Both the position numbers and the translations under genes were made by a program. From Vulcanimicrobium winogradskyi (lineage in GTDB: Bacteria > Vulcanimicrobiota > Vulcanimicrobiia > Vulcanimicrobiales > Vulcanimicrobiaceae): 64,000 nucleotides of DNA. Each line of letters begins with the position of its first letter. Position 1 is the first letter of the stretch. The stretch covers positions 1 to 64,000 of the forward strand of contig PLDA01000003.1 in the NCBI GenBank assembly GCA_003134965.1, written 5' to 3'. The notes beneath the pieces were generated by a model that ran no database searches, was not told the DNA's origin, and saw only the letters and a program-made list of their open reading frames with translations. Shown piece by piece: positions 12,058 to 21,244 of this stretch.

Positions 12058-13743
12058 TTAGTACGTCCGAACCGAGGGCTGCCACTTGGTGATGACCACC
12101 TTGCGCGAGTAGTCGGGTTCGGGGTCGGTCGTCGAACCCTTGTACCGCATCAGCGTGTGGACCATCCACTTCTCGTCGTCGCGGTCGGGGAAGTCCGTTC
12201 GCGCCTGCGCGCCGCGTGACTCCTGGCGGTTGATCGCCCCGAGCACGATCGGCTGGGCGATGTCGGCCAGGCACTCGGTTTCGAGCAAGCCGATCAGGTC
12301 GGTGTTGAACGTTTTCGACTTGTCCTGGACGGTCATCGTCGTCGCGGCCTCGCGTGCCTGGCGGAGTTCGTCCATCCCGAGCTTGAGGCCGGCTTCGTCG
12401 CGGAAGATGAACGCGTGGTCGCTCATCGCGCCGTTGACCATCTTTCGCACCTGGCTGTGACGCTCGCCGCCGGTGCGGGCGAGGATCCCGTCGATGCGGT
12501 CACGCTCGCTCTGGAGCGTCTTGGTCGACGGCTTCACGTCGCCCAGGTTCTTGATGTAGTCGGACGCGTGCTGTGCCGAGCGCGCCCCGAACACGATCGT
12601 CTCGAGCAGCGAGTTGCCGCCGAGCCGGTTCGCCCCGTGGACCGAGACGCAGGCGCATTCGCCGGCGGCGTACACCCCGGGGATGCGGGTCGCGCCCCAC
12701 TTGTCGGTTTCGATCCCGCCCATCGCATAGTGCATCCCGGGCAGGATCGGGATCGGCGTGTCGATCGCGTCCTTGCCGGTCGCGTCGAGCGCGAGCTCGC
12801 GGATCTGCGGCAGGCGCTCGAGGATCTTCTCGCGCCCGAGATGCCGGAGGTCGAGGAAGACGCAGCCGTCGACGCCGCGCCCTTCGACGATCTCCGTCCA
12901 CTCGGCGCGGCTGACCACGTCACGGGAGGCGAGCTCGCCCTTGGTCGGCGCATACTTGAACATGAAGCGCTCGCCCTCGGAGTTGAGGAGGTAGGCGCCT
13001 TCACCGCGCGCCGCCTCGGAGAGCAGCACGCCGTTTTCCTTGAGCGAGGTCGGGTGGAACTGGACGAACTCCATGTCCATCAGCGGAATCCCGGCGCGGT
13101 AGGCGATCGCCGTCCCGTCGGCGGTCGAGGCATAGCCGTTGGTCGTCTTGCGGTAAACGCGGCCGAGCCCGCCGGTGGCGAAGATCGTCGCCTTCGCGTT
13201 GACCAGCTCCAGCTCGCCGTTGCGCATGTTGTAGGCGATGAGGCCGGTGCCGATCCCGTCCTCGACGCAGAGCGCGGTGGCGAAGTACTCCTCGTAGACC
13301 TTGACGCCGAATCGCTCGAGCTGCTCCCACAGGGTGTGGAGGATGACGAGGCCGGTGACGTCGGCCGAGTAGCAGGTCCGGGCCGAGCCGGCGCCGCCGA
13401 ACGGGCGCTGGGCGATGCGGCCGTCGGGCATGCGGCTGAAGATGCAGCCGCGGTGCTCGAGCCAGATGATCTGGCGCGGCGCATCGTCGGCCATCGCTTC
13501 GATCGAGTCCTGGTCGCCCAGGAAGTCGGAGCCCTTGACGCAGTCGTACGCGTGGTTCTCCGGCGAATCGTCCTCGCGGTTGCCCAGGGCGGCGTTGATC
13601 CCGCCCTGCGCGGCGCCGGAGTGGCTCCGGACGGGGTGCATCTTGGAGACGATCGCGACGTCGGCGCCGCGTTCCGCCGCTTCCACGGCGGCGCGCATCC
13701 CCGCGAGCCCGCCGCCGACCACGACGATATCGTGCTTGATCAC
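12058..13743 (-). CDS. sdhA: succinate dehydrogenase flavoprotein subunit
   Basis: The 561-residue protein oxidises succinate to fumarate. The FAD-binding motif VVVGGGLAGMRAA lies at 7-19, and His41 in SHSGAAQGG is the expected covalent flavin attachment site. Downstream are the substrate-loop features QFHPTSL and the active-site arginine motif RGEGAYLLNSEGERFM. It is the first gene of sdhA-sdhB-sdhE. The 246-base gap to the divergent dnaE (13744-13989) should hold its promoter; I could not pick a specific -35/-10. Confidence 0.95.
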   Translation of the reverse strand: MIKHDIVVVGGGLAGMRAAVEAAERGADVAIVSKMHPVRSHSGAAQGGINAALGNREDDSPENHAYDCVKGSDFLGDQDSIEAMADDAPRQIIWLEHRGCIFSRMPDGRIAQRPFGGAGSARTCYSADVTGLVILHTLWEQLERFGVKVYEEYFATALCVEDGIGTGLIAYNMRNGELELVNAKATIFATGGLGRVYRKTTNGYASTADGTAIAYRAGIPLMDMEFVQFHPTSLKENGVLLSEAARGEGAYLLNSEGERFMFKYAPTKGELASRDVVSRAEWTEIVEGRGVDGCVFLDLRHLGREKILERLPQIRELALDATGKDAIDTPIPILPGMHYAMGGIETDKWGATRIPGVYAAGECACVSVHGANRLGGNSLLETIVFGARSAQHASDYIKNLGDVKPSTKTLQSERDRIDGILARTGGERHSQVRKMVNGAMSDHAFIFRDEAGLKLGMDELRQAREAATTMTVQDKSKTFNTDLIGLLETECLADIAQPIVLGAINRQESRGAQARTDFPDRDDEKWMVHTLMRYKGSTTDPEPDYSRKVVITKWQPSVRTY

Positions 13744-13989
13744 CTGTGTTGTTCCAGCCCTCTAGAGGTGGTGTATCAGAAGGAGTGTAGACGGAAAAGC
13801 TTTCCGCGACGCACCACCTTCGTCGCACGGTGGCGTCCACGCTGCCTCGCCCCGCGAGGCGGTTGAAATTCGCAAGCGAGCGGCCGGTTCTTCCCTAACC
13901 GGGTCGGTCGCGTCCGCAGGGCGCCCGTACGGGTCTCAGGTAAGTGAACGTACCCCGCGCCCGTTCTCCCGTCGTAGGTTGATTTTCCG

Positions 13990-16900
13990 TTGAGCTCGTT
14001 CGTCCATCTGCACGTGCATTCCGAGTACTCGCTGCTCGACGGCGCGTGTCGCGTCGACACACTCTGTCGCAAGACGGCGGACGAAGGCGCGCCGGGGATT
14101 GCGCTGACCGACCACGGCGTGATGTTCGGCGCGGTCGAGTTCTACGATGCCGCGAAGGAGAAGGGCCTCACGCCGATCATCGGCTGCGAGGCGTACATCG
14201 CGCCGCGCGGGCGCTTCGACCGGACGGTCCGCGACGAGGCCCACGTCACGCTGCTCGCCGCCAGCGACGTCGGCTACAAGAACCTGACCACGCTGATCTC
14301 CAAGGGCTTCCTCGAGGGGTACTACTACAAGCCGCGGATCGACCTCGATCTGCTCGCGCAGTACAACGAGGGTTTGATCGTCCTTTCGGGCTGCATGTCC
14401 TCGCTGGTCTCGGCGCCGCTGCTCAAGAACGACTACGAGACGGCGAAAAAGAACGCGAAGGTCTTCGGCGAGATCTTCGGCGACCGGTTCTACGTCGAGA
14501 TCATGCGGCACGGGATGCCGGAAGAAGACGTCATCAACGAGGGACTGATCAAGATCGCGCGGGAGCTGAATTACCCGCTGGTCGCGACCAACGACTCGCA
14601 CTACCTGACCCAAGGCGACGCGCAGGCCCACGACGTGCTGCTCTGCATCGGCACTGGGAAGACCGTGCAGGACACGAGCCGGATGAAGTTCTTCTCCGAC
14701 CAGTTCTACGTGAAGTCGGCGGAAGAGATGCGCGAGCTGTTCGCCGACATCCCGGAGGCGTGCGACAACACGCTCGAGATCGTCAAGCGCGTCGACATCA
14801 AGATCCCGAACAAAGTGTTCTACCTGCCCGACTATCCGGTGCCCAAGGCCGAAACGGCCGAGCAGCCGACCGCCGAGGACTATCTCCGCGGCATCTGCGA
14901 GGAGGGGCTGCTCGCGCGCTACGGGGTCGAACGCGCGACGACCGACGCCGCCTTGCGCGAGCGGATGGAATACGAACTCGGCGTCATCAACACGATGGGG
15001 TTCGCGTCGTATTTCCTGATCGTGTGGGACTTCATCAAGTACGCCCGTGACCGCGACATCCCGGTCGGCCCCGGCCGCGGCTCGGCGGTCGGCTCGGTGG
15101 TCTCGTACTGCCTGCGCATCACCGATCTCGACCCGATCAAGTTCGGGCTGATCTTCGAGCGCTTCCTGAACCCCGAACGCATCTCGATGCCGGATATCGA
15201 TACCGACTTTTGCGTCGAGCGGCGCGATGAAGTCATCCAGTACGTCATCGACAAGTACGGCAAGGACCGGGTCGCGCAGATCGTCACGTTCGGGACGATG
15301 GCGGCGCGCGCGGCGATCCGCGATGCGGGCCGCGCGCTCGGCGTCCCGCTCCCCGACGTCGATCGCGTCGCCAAGCTCGTCCCGTCCGGACCGGGCGGTC
15401 TCACGATCCCGCAAGCGCTCAAGCAGATCCCTGAGCTCGGGCTTGCGTACAACAACGATCCGCAGATTCGAAAGCTGCTCGACACGGCGGCGTCGATCGA
15501 GGGCCTCGCGCGCAACGCCTCGACCCATGCCGCCGGCGTGGTGATCTCGAAGAACCCGCTGACCGACCACGTCCCGCTGGTGAAGATCGGCGACGACGGC
15601 ATCAACACGCAGTACGACATGAACATGGTCGAGCGCGTCGGCCTATTGAAGATGGACTTCCTCGGCCTGCGGAACTTAACGGTAATGAAAGCGGCCTCGG
15701 ACGAGATCCGTCGCACAGTGAACCCTGAGTTCGATTTGGCGGCGATGCCCGACGACGACCAGAGAACGTACGACATGATCAGCCGCGGCGAGACGCTCGG
15801 CATGTTCCAGCTCGAATCCGACGGGATGAAACGCGTCTGCACCGAGCTGAAACCCTCGGGTCTCATGGACGTCGTCGCGCTCGTGGCCCTGTATCGGCCG
15901 GGACCGATGGAGTGGATACCGGATTACATCGCCGGGAAGCACGGCCGGAAAATTCCATCGTACATTCATCCGAAGCTCGAGCCGATACTCGCAGAGACGT
16001 ACGGTATCGCGTGCCTACATGGTGGCACACCAATTTGGTACGCTGACGGCACCATGAAACGGATCGAAGACGTACGTCCGGGTGACGACATTCTTACGTT
16101 CGACAAGGGTGTCGTTCGCAGCGGAAAAGCCGCGACAGTGTGGCCAAGTGGCAAGAAAATATTGCTACGGCTGACCCTGTCGACCGGAACGGTGCTTGAG
16201 TGTTCCGAGGATCATCGTTTCCCGACGCCTGTTGGCGATGTCCACGCGCGCGATCTCCGCGTAAACTCAGCGTATAAACGCCGTTCCGCCTATCTCTACA
16301 CGGAACCGCGATCAATGCTCTTCGAGGCGTGGTCCCTGCCGTGCACGCAGCCCGGATGGGAAATCGGCAGGGACCGCGCCTATCTGCTCGGGCTCCTTGT
16401 TGGCGACGGAAGTATGAAGCCGAGCTCGAAGACCGTCACGTGCGGTACCAAGGAGAATGCCGACGAAATCGCCCGGCGCTTCCGTGACGCCTTTGGGGCG
16501 CGCACGACGGTGTACTTCAATACACGAGCGTGGTACGTGCGGCCAGCGTTTAAGACGCGGCCGACTCCGCTCAACGTTTGGCTTGATGAGGTGTATGGCG
16601 ATCGCTCGTGGCAAGTCGGCTGCGAAGCCAAGTGCTTGCCAATAAAGACGAACTCACTCGTCGAGCGAGATCGCATTGCTCTTTTGAAGGGCCTTTGGGA
16701 CAGCGACGGGTGCTATGGGACGGCCACCTATTTCCGCTCGACTTCTCCGGAGCTTATCCGACAGGTAGCTCAGCTTCTCGGCTCGCTGAAGATCAGTTAC
16801 TACGTTCGCAATACTGCGGTCTACGTGGTCGATCGGTCGCGATTCACAAACTTGGTCGGAATGCCGCTCCTGCCCGACAAGCACTACAAGTTGGAACGGC

Positions 16901-18651
16901 AAACAAACGTCCTACCGGTCTTGACTGCCGATCTACGAGCCAACCTCGGCGGCTCCGTCGCAATGGCCGAGCGTGTGGCGCGACAGTGCCTGAACCGCGC
17001 GTCGCGGTCGGCGTTCACGAAGGTGCAGCCTGCAAGCACGTATCTGCAGCGAATCCCTGCGTTTTGGGACACGTACGCGAAAACGTACGAAGAGCTGTAC
17101 CTGGGCGACACTCGTCCGGTCTTCATCGACTCTATCGAGGAGGTCGGCGAAGGCGAATGCTTCGATCTGCAGATGGAGGACCAGAGCGCACCGTATTTCA
17201 TCGCGAACGGCGCGGTCACTCATAACTGCTATCAGGAGCAGGTCCTGCGGATTGCCCGTGATCTGGCGGGTTTCTCGATGGGACAGGCTGATGAGCTCCG
17301 CAAGGTGGTCGGGAAGAAGCAGAAGGACAAGATCCCGTACTACAAAGAGAAGTTCATCGCGGGCTGCGTTGCAAACGACGTCTCTCGCGACCTAGCGGAG
17401 CGCATTTTCGCGTTTATCGAGCCGTTTGCGGGGTACGGCTTCAACAAGGCGCATGCTGTCGCGTATGGGTGGATCGCGTATCAGACCGCGTATCTCAAGG
17501 CGAATTATCCGCTGCAGTACTTTGCGGCGCTGATGTCATCGGTGCGGGACAAGACCGACAAGCTCGTCGAGTACATCGACGAGGCGAAGAAGATGGGCAT
17601 CGCGGTGTTGCCGCCCGACGTGAACGCGTCGCTGGTGGACTTCGCGGTGGTAGGCCAGGAGATCCGGTTCGGGCTCGCGGCGGTCAAAGGTGTCGGCGAG
17701 AACGCGGTGCGCTCGATCCTCGGCGCGCGAGATGCGGGCGGGTCGTTCGCCGACCTGTACGACATCGTCAACCGCATCGACGTCAAGGCGGTGAACCGCA
17801 AGGTCTACGAGGCGCTGATCAAGTGCGGCGCGCTCGACCCTCTGCCGGGGAACCGCGCGCAGCTGCTCAACGCGCTCGACGGCGCGCTGGAAGGCGCGGC
17901 ACGCGAGGCGCGCGACCGCGAGATGGGCCAGAGCTCGCTGTTCGGGATGATCGAGGAGCCGCACCCTGCGCTTGCCCCGTCGTTGCGTCCCCTGCCGGCG
18001 CCGACGACGATGGAACAGCTGGCCTGGGAGAAGGAGACCCTCGGCATCTTCGTCTCGGGCCACCCGCTCGCTGATGTGACAGAGGCACTCGCACGAACCG
18101 GCGCGATCCCGATCCGCGACCTGCGCAGTCTGGAAGACGACGCGCCGGTGAAGATCGCGGGGCTCGTGACCGCCGTACGCCGAACGCTGACGAAGGCACA
18201 GACCCAGATGCTCTTCGCCACGATCGAGGATACGACAGGCGCGATCGAGTGCATCGTCTTCCCGAAGCAGTACCCGGAGCTGCAGGCCCGCTTCGTCGAG
18301 GACGGGATCGTCGTCGTCACCGGCCGCCTGCGCCTGCGCGAGCGTCGCGGAACCACGCCGGGTGAAGAGGTTCCGCTCGAGCTCAACGTCTCGGTGAACG
18401 ACGTTCAGCCGTTCGACCGCGGTAGCTCACGCGCGGCGCCGGCGCCGCCCGACGGCTGGCACGTCACGGTGAGCTCGCGCGAGCACATCGACCACGTCGC
18501 GACGCTGATCTCCGAGTGGTCGGGCACGACGCCGCTCGTGCTGCACATCAACGGCTCGACGGTCCAGCGCGGCGTCGCATCCGATCGCCGCGTCCGCGAG
18601 CGCCTCGTTGCGATCGTCGGCGAAGCGAACGTCAGCGAAGGTTCTCCGTGA
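13990..18651 (+). CDS. dnaE: DNA polymerase III alpha subunit with embedded intein
   Basis: TTG 13990 starts a 1553-residue precursor. It contains the N-terminal PHP domain (HLHVHSEYSLLDG), the polymerase aspartates Asp402 and Asp404 in PDIDTDF plus Asp556 in KMDFLGLRNLT, and a C-terminal OB fold (KIAGLVTAVRR...). After removing the 405-residue intein (residues 675-1079) the mature enzyme would have 1148 residues, normal for DnaE. The extein junction reads ETYGIA then CYQEQVL. The site used by the cyanobacterial split DnaE intein (here GYGFNKAHA) is uninterrupted. The sequence lacks a clear ribosome-binding site. Confidence 0.95.
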   Translation: MSSFVHLHVHSEYSLLDGACRVDTLCRKTADEGAPGIALTDHGVMFGAVEFYDAAKEKGLTPIIGCEAYIAPRGRFDRTVRDEAHVTLLAASDVGYKNLTTLISKGFLEGYYYKPRIDLDLLAQYNEGLIVLSGCMSSLVSAPLLKNDYETAKKNAKVFGEIFGDRFYVEIMRHGMPEEDVINEGLIKIARELNYPLVATNDSHYLTQGDAQAHDVLLCIGTGKTVQDTSRMKFFSDQFYVKSAEEMRELFADIPEACDNTLEIVKRVDIKIPNKVFYLPDYPVPKAETAEQPTAEDYLRGICEEGLLARYGVERATTDAALRERMEYELGVINTMGFASYFLIVWDFIKYARDRDIPVGPGRGSAVGSVVSYCLRITDLDPIKFGLIFERFLNPERISMPDIDTDFCVERRDEVIQYVIDKYGKDRVAQIVTFGTMAARAAIRDAGRALGVPLPDVDRVAKLVPSGPGGLTIPQALKQIPELGLAYNNDPQIRKLLDTAASIEGLARNASTHAAGVVISKNPLTDHVPLVKIGDDGINTQYDMNMVERVGLLKMDFLGLRNLTVMKAASDEIRRTVNPEFDLAAMPDDDQRTYDMISRGETLGMFQLESDGMKRVCTELKPSGLMDVVALVALYRPGPMEWIPDYIAGKHGRKIPSYIHPKLEPILAETYGIACLHGGTPIWYADGTMKRIEDVRPGDDILTFDKGVVRSGKAATVWPSGKKILLRLTLSTGTVLECSEDHRFPTPVGDVHARDLRVNSAYKRRSAYLYTEPRSMLFEAWSLPCTQPGWEIGRDRAYLLGLLVGDGSMKPSSKTVTCGTKENADEIARRFRDAFGARTTVYFNTRAWYVRPAFKTRPTPLNVWLDEVYGDRSWQVGCEAKCLPIKTNSLVERDRIALLKGLWDSDGCYGTATYFRSTSPELIRQVAQLLGSLKISYYVRNTAVYVVDRSRFTNLVGMPLLPDKHYKLERQTNVLPVLTADLRANLGGSVAMAERVARQCLNRASRSAFTKVQPASTYLQRIPAFWDTYAKTYEELYLGDTRPVFIDSIEEVGEGECFDLQMEDQSAPYFIANGAVTHNCYQEQVLRIARDLAGFSMGQADELRKVVGKKQKDKIPYYKEKFIAGCVANDVSRDLAERIFAFIEPFAGYGFNKAHAVAYGWIAYQTAYLKANYPLQYFAALMSSVRDKTDKLVEYIDEAKKMGIAVLPPDVNASLVDFAVVGQEIRFGLAAVKGVGENAVRSILGARDAGGSFADLYDIVNRIDVKAVNRKVYEALIKCGALDPLPGNRAQLLNALDGALEGAAREARDREMGQSSLFGMIEEPHPALAPSLRPLPAPTTMEQLAWEKETLGIFVSGHPLADVTEALARTGAIPIRDLRSLEDDAPVKIAGLVTAVRRTLTKAQTQMLFATIEDTTGAIECIVFPKQYPELQARFVEDGIVVVTGRLRLRERRGTTPGEEVPLELNVSVNDVQPFDRGSSRAAPAPPDGWHVTVSSREHIDHVATLISEWSGTTPLVLHINGSTVQRGVASDRRVRERLVAIVGEANVSEGSP
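16012..17226 (+). other. DnaE intein with LAGLIDADG homing endonuclease
   Basis: The intein has 405 residues. It starts at Cys675 (CLHGGTPIWYADG, block A) and ends with ANGAVTHN followed by Cys+1. Block B is ECSEDHRF, with the conserved His. Two dodecapeptide motifs identify the homing endonuclease: LLGLLVGDG and LLKGLWDSDG. The terminal His-Asn and both cysteines needed for splicing are intact, so self-excision is expected. Base composition is lower in GC than the flanking distal dnaE. The insert lies in the conserved YQEQV region of the polymerase. Confidence 0.95.
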
Positions 18652-18664
18652 AGGCGCCGCTACG

Positions 18665-21241
18665 GTGAGTGTCGAGCAGAGTAGAATCTGGCGAGAAGCC
18701 TTCGGCGAGCGATCGTCTGACCCATACGCCGAACAGCGTCAGCGCCTCCGTGTTGCATTGCAGGGCTTCCGCCATCGTGCGGCATTGCTAGCCGGTGAAA
18801 TACCGCGGAACCTGGCACACTATACGGTTCATGACATCACTCATCTTGACGCTTTATGGGGCCTTTGCGACATCATCGCCGGCCCGAGCATTACTCTCAC
18901 CCCGCCCGAGGCGTTTATTTTAGGGGGCTCAATCCTGTGTCACGACCTTGGCATGTCGGCGAGCGCGTACGTTGGTGGCCTTACGGATGTTGAGGCATCG
19001 CCACTGTTTGCCGAGGGAATAGCGGTGCTATGCTTTACCGCGGATGCCCTTAGCGAGGCACAACGGGAAGCGGCAGTGGCATGGGTGCTTCGCGAAAACC
19101 ATGCAATTCAACGGGGCTTGCTGCCAACGCAGGGATGGCGCGACACTCGTACTGGCGAGTCTTTGTATCTTATCGAGGATGCGGAGCTTCGGAAGACCTT
19201 CGGAGTTTTAATCGGACAGCTTGCGGCAAGTCACTGGTGGAGCTTTGAAAGAGTCGCGTCGCAATTGTCACGCATATTGGGCGCCGCACTTGACTTTCCG
19301 CACGATTGGTCCGTCGATGTCCTGAAGATCGCCGCCCTATTACGGCTTTCAGACGCGGCCCACATCGATGCTAGAAGGGCGCCGACGTTCTTGCGTGCCA
19401 TTCGAGGGATTCACGGCCCGTCTGAACTCCATTGGCTCTTTCAGGAGTGCATCTTACAACCGCGGTTGGTCGTAGATCGCCTTGAATATTCGGCCGCGAC
19501 GCCAATTGGTATTGCTCACGCACCGGCTTGGTGGCTTGCTTTTGATGCAATCAATATGATTGACAATGAATTGGCCGCTGTCGACTCCTATCTATCTGCA
19601 GATCCTTCTCGGGTGCGATTTGCGGCGCGCGGAGTGGTTGGCGCGCACAACTCAACGGCGCTCGCTCGTCTAATCCCCACCGCTGGGTGGATGCCGCTTA
19701 ATGCACAGCCTCAGATTTCAGATGTTGCGGCGTTGATTGACAAGCTGGGTGGTAAGGAGCTCTATGGAAATAACCCATCGATAGCGATCCGGGAGCTTCT
19801 ACAGAACGCAAGCGACGCGATTCGGGCTGTGCAGGCGATCAGGGGTGGAACTCTGGCCACTGATCGGATCCACCTGGCATTGGATACACATACCGCTGCG
19901 TTACAGGTCGTTGACACTGGAGTCGGTATGTCTGTCGACACGATCCGGGACGTGCTCCTGAACTTCGGCGTTTCCGGATGGCGTGCGGATCTTGTCCGTC
20001 GAGACCTACCTGATTTGCTACGAACGAAATTTCGGGCAACAGGGAAGTATGGTATAGGTTTTTTTTCGATCTTCATGCTCGGCCAGCGAGTAACCGTCGC
20101 GACGCGTAGGTTCGACGGTGCTGCGCGTGACACAATCGTGCTAGAATTTATGAATGGCTTGTGGGAAAGGCCGCTACTGCGCGAGGCTAGCCTGTCTGAG
20201 CGGATGCTTACGCCCGGAACAAAGATTTCGGTTAGTCTGGACTCTGACGTATTGGAGAATCTGTTGTCTCCAATTCTGGAAGATCCGAGATTTGCGGATG
20301 TAGCGCTTAATAAACTGGTGGAGACATTAGCTCCGGGAAGCGTTGTGCCAATCGACGTCGACCAAGACGGAACCGTGTCTACCGTGCTAGACGGCAGACC
20401 AATAGCCGAGCTTACCGAAGAGGAGTTGTTCGAGCGAATCAAGCTTCCGACGAATCCTCGATGGGAACTCCGTGAAATGGAATACCAGCGGTCTTCCAAT
20501 ATAACGAGCAATTCGGGAGAGTGGCTGGGGCGCGCTGCGCTTGCGAGATCACACCGCTCGGTTTTTGTTAGCGAGGCTTGTATCGTAGTCTCAGATGGCG
20601 GAATACGTGGTGGTACGATAGAGGGTCTTGTCGGCATCGTGCGAGGCGAACCGCTGCGGGCGACTCGCGACGTCGCTCGTCCAATCGGGGATGTGAGCGC
20701 ATATTCGCGGTGGGCCACGGAGCAGTGTCAGCTTCTTAAGGAGTTTGACGTGTCAGGTTCGGCGCAAACGCATGCGGCTCTGACGGCGATTGCGCTCGGC
20801 GGCGACCCGGGGCCCCTTGCATTAGTCGAGAGCAAGGACGGCTTTCTAGACAAGTCTGCGCTAGCGGCGTGGATCGCCGCACGCCGTCGCTTTGTGCTGG
20901 TGAGTGACTCTCCAATTTCAGGGCTCAGATATGATCGCTATCATTCCAGTAGGATTGCTCTGGAAGTGGACGTGCTTGCAATCGATCAGAGTCCGCGGTT
21001 CTTCATTGTTAACGCGCTTACGGGAACCGTCGATGCGTGGCCCAATCGCCGACTTATGGGGATGTCGGAGTATGTTATGACTCTTGCGGCAGAATTGTGG
21101 GATGTTCCAGTCGAATCAATTATCGTGCAGGGAGATATCAACGCCTATTACTCGAAGGTGCAATATCACGTTGCGACGTTCGATGATGGTCGCGAGGTAG
21201 TCGAACCTGTGGCGATTGTGATGTACCCGGGCGGTATTTGA
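18665..21241 (+). CDS. HD-domain plus Hsp90-like (GHKL) ATPase protein, possible defence gene
   Basis: The 858-residue protein starts at GTG 18665, 13 bases after dnaE. Its N-terminal part has an HD-type metal site: His52, His56-Asp57, His60, then His93-Asp94 (ILCHDLG). An Hsp90/GHKL ATPase domain follows: N-box Glu377-Leu-Leu-Gln-Asn381...Asp384, DTGVGM at 417-422, and GKYGIGFFSIF at 460-470, whose GFFS pattern is Hsp90-like. About 380 further residues are unassigned. HD plus Hsp90-like pairs have been described in computational surveys of bacterial conflict systems. Codon use is clearly less GC-rich than its neighbours, which suggests recent acquisition. Defence is inferred only. Confidence 0.8.
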   Translation: MSVEQSRIWREAFGERSSDPYAEQRQRLRVALQGFRHRAALLAGEIPRNLAHYTVHDITHLDALWGLCDIIAGPSITLTPPEAFILGGSILCHDLGMSASAYVGGLTDVEASPLFAEGIAVLCFTADALSEAQREAAVAWVLRENHAIQRGLLPTQGWRDTRTGESLYLIEDAELRKTFGVLIGQLAASHWWSFERVASQLSRILGAALDFPHDWSVDVLKIAALLRLSDAAHIDARRAPTFLRAIRGIHGPSELHWLFQECILQPRLVVDRLEYSAATPIGIAHAPAWWLAFDAINMIDNELAAVDSYLSADPSRVRFAARGVVGAHNSTALARLIPTAGWMPLNAQPQISDVAALIDKLGGKELYGNNPSIAIRELLQNASDAIRAVQAIRGGTLATDRIHLALDTHTAALQVVDTGVGMSVDTIRDVLLNFGVSGWRADLVRRDLPDLLRTKFRATGKYGIGFFSIFMLGQRVTVATRRFDGAARDTIVLEFMNGLWERPLLREASLSERMLTPGTKISVSLDSDVLENLLSPILEDPRFADVALNKLVETLAPGSVVPIDVDQDGTVSTVLDGRPIAELTEEELFERIKLPTNPRWELREMEYQRSSNITSNSGEWLGRAALARSHRSVFVSEACIVVSDGGIRGGTIEGLVGIVRGEPLRATRDVARPIGDVSAYSRWATEQCQLLKEFDVSGSAQTHAALTAIALGGDPGPLALVESKDGFLDKSALAAWIAARRRFVLVSDSPISGLRYDRYHSSRIALEVDVLAIDQSPRFFIVNALTGTVDAWPNRRLMGMSEYVMTLAAELWDVPVESIIVQGDINAYYSKVQYHVATFDDGREVVEPVAIVMYPGGI

Positions 21242-21244
21242 CTC

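Noticed and set aside
13936..15570. Long open frame antisense to dnaE
   Set aside because: The plus strand is clearly dnaE; the GC-rich third positions keep the opposite strand open. No family pattern in the antisense translation.
16012..17226. Split DnaE intein of the cyanobacterial type
   Set aside because: N and C parts are on one continuous frame with an endonuclease between them, and the insertion site is different.
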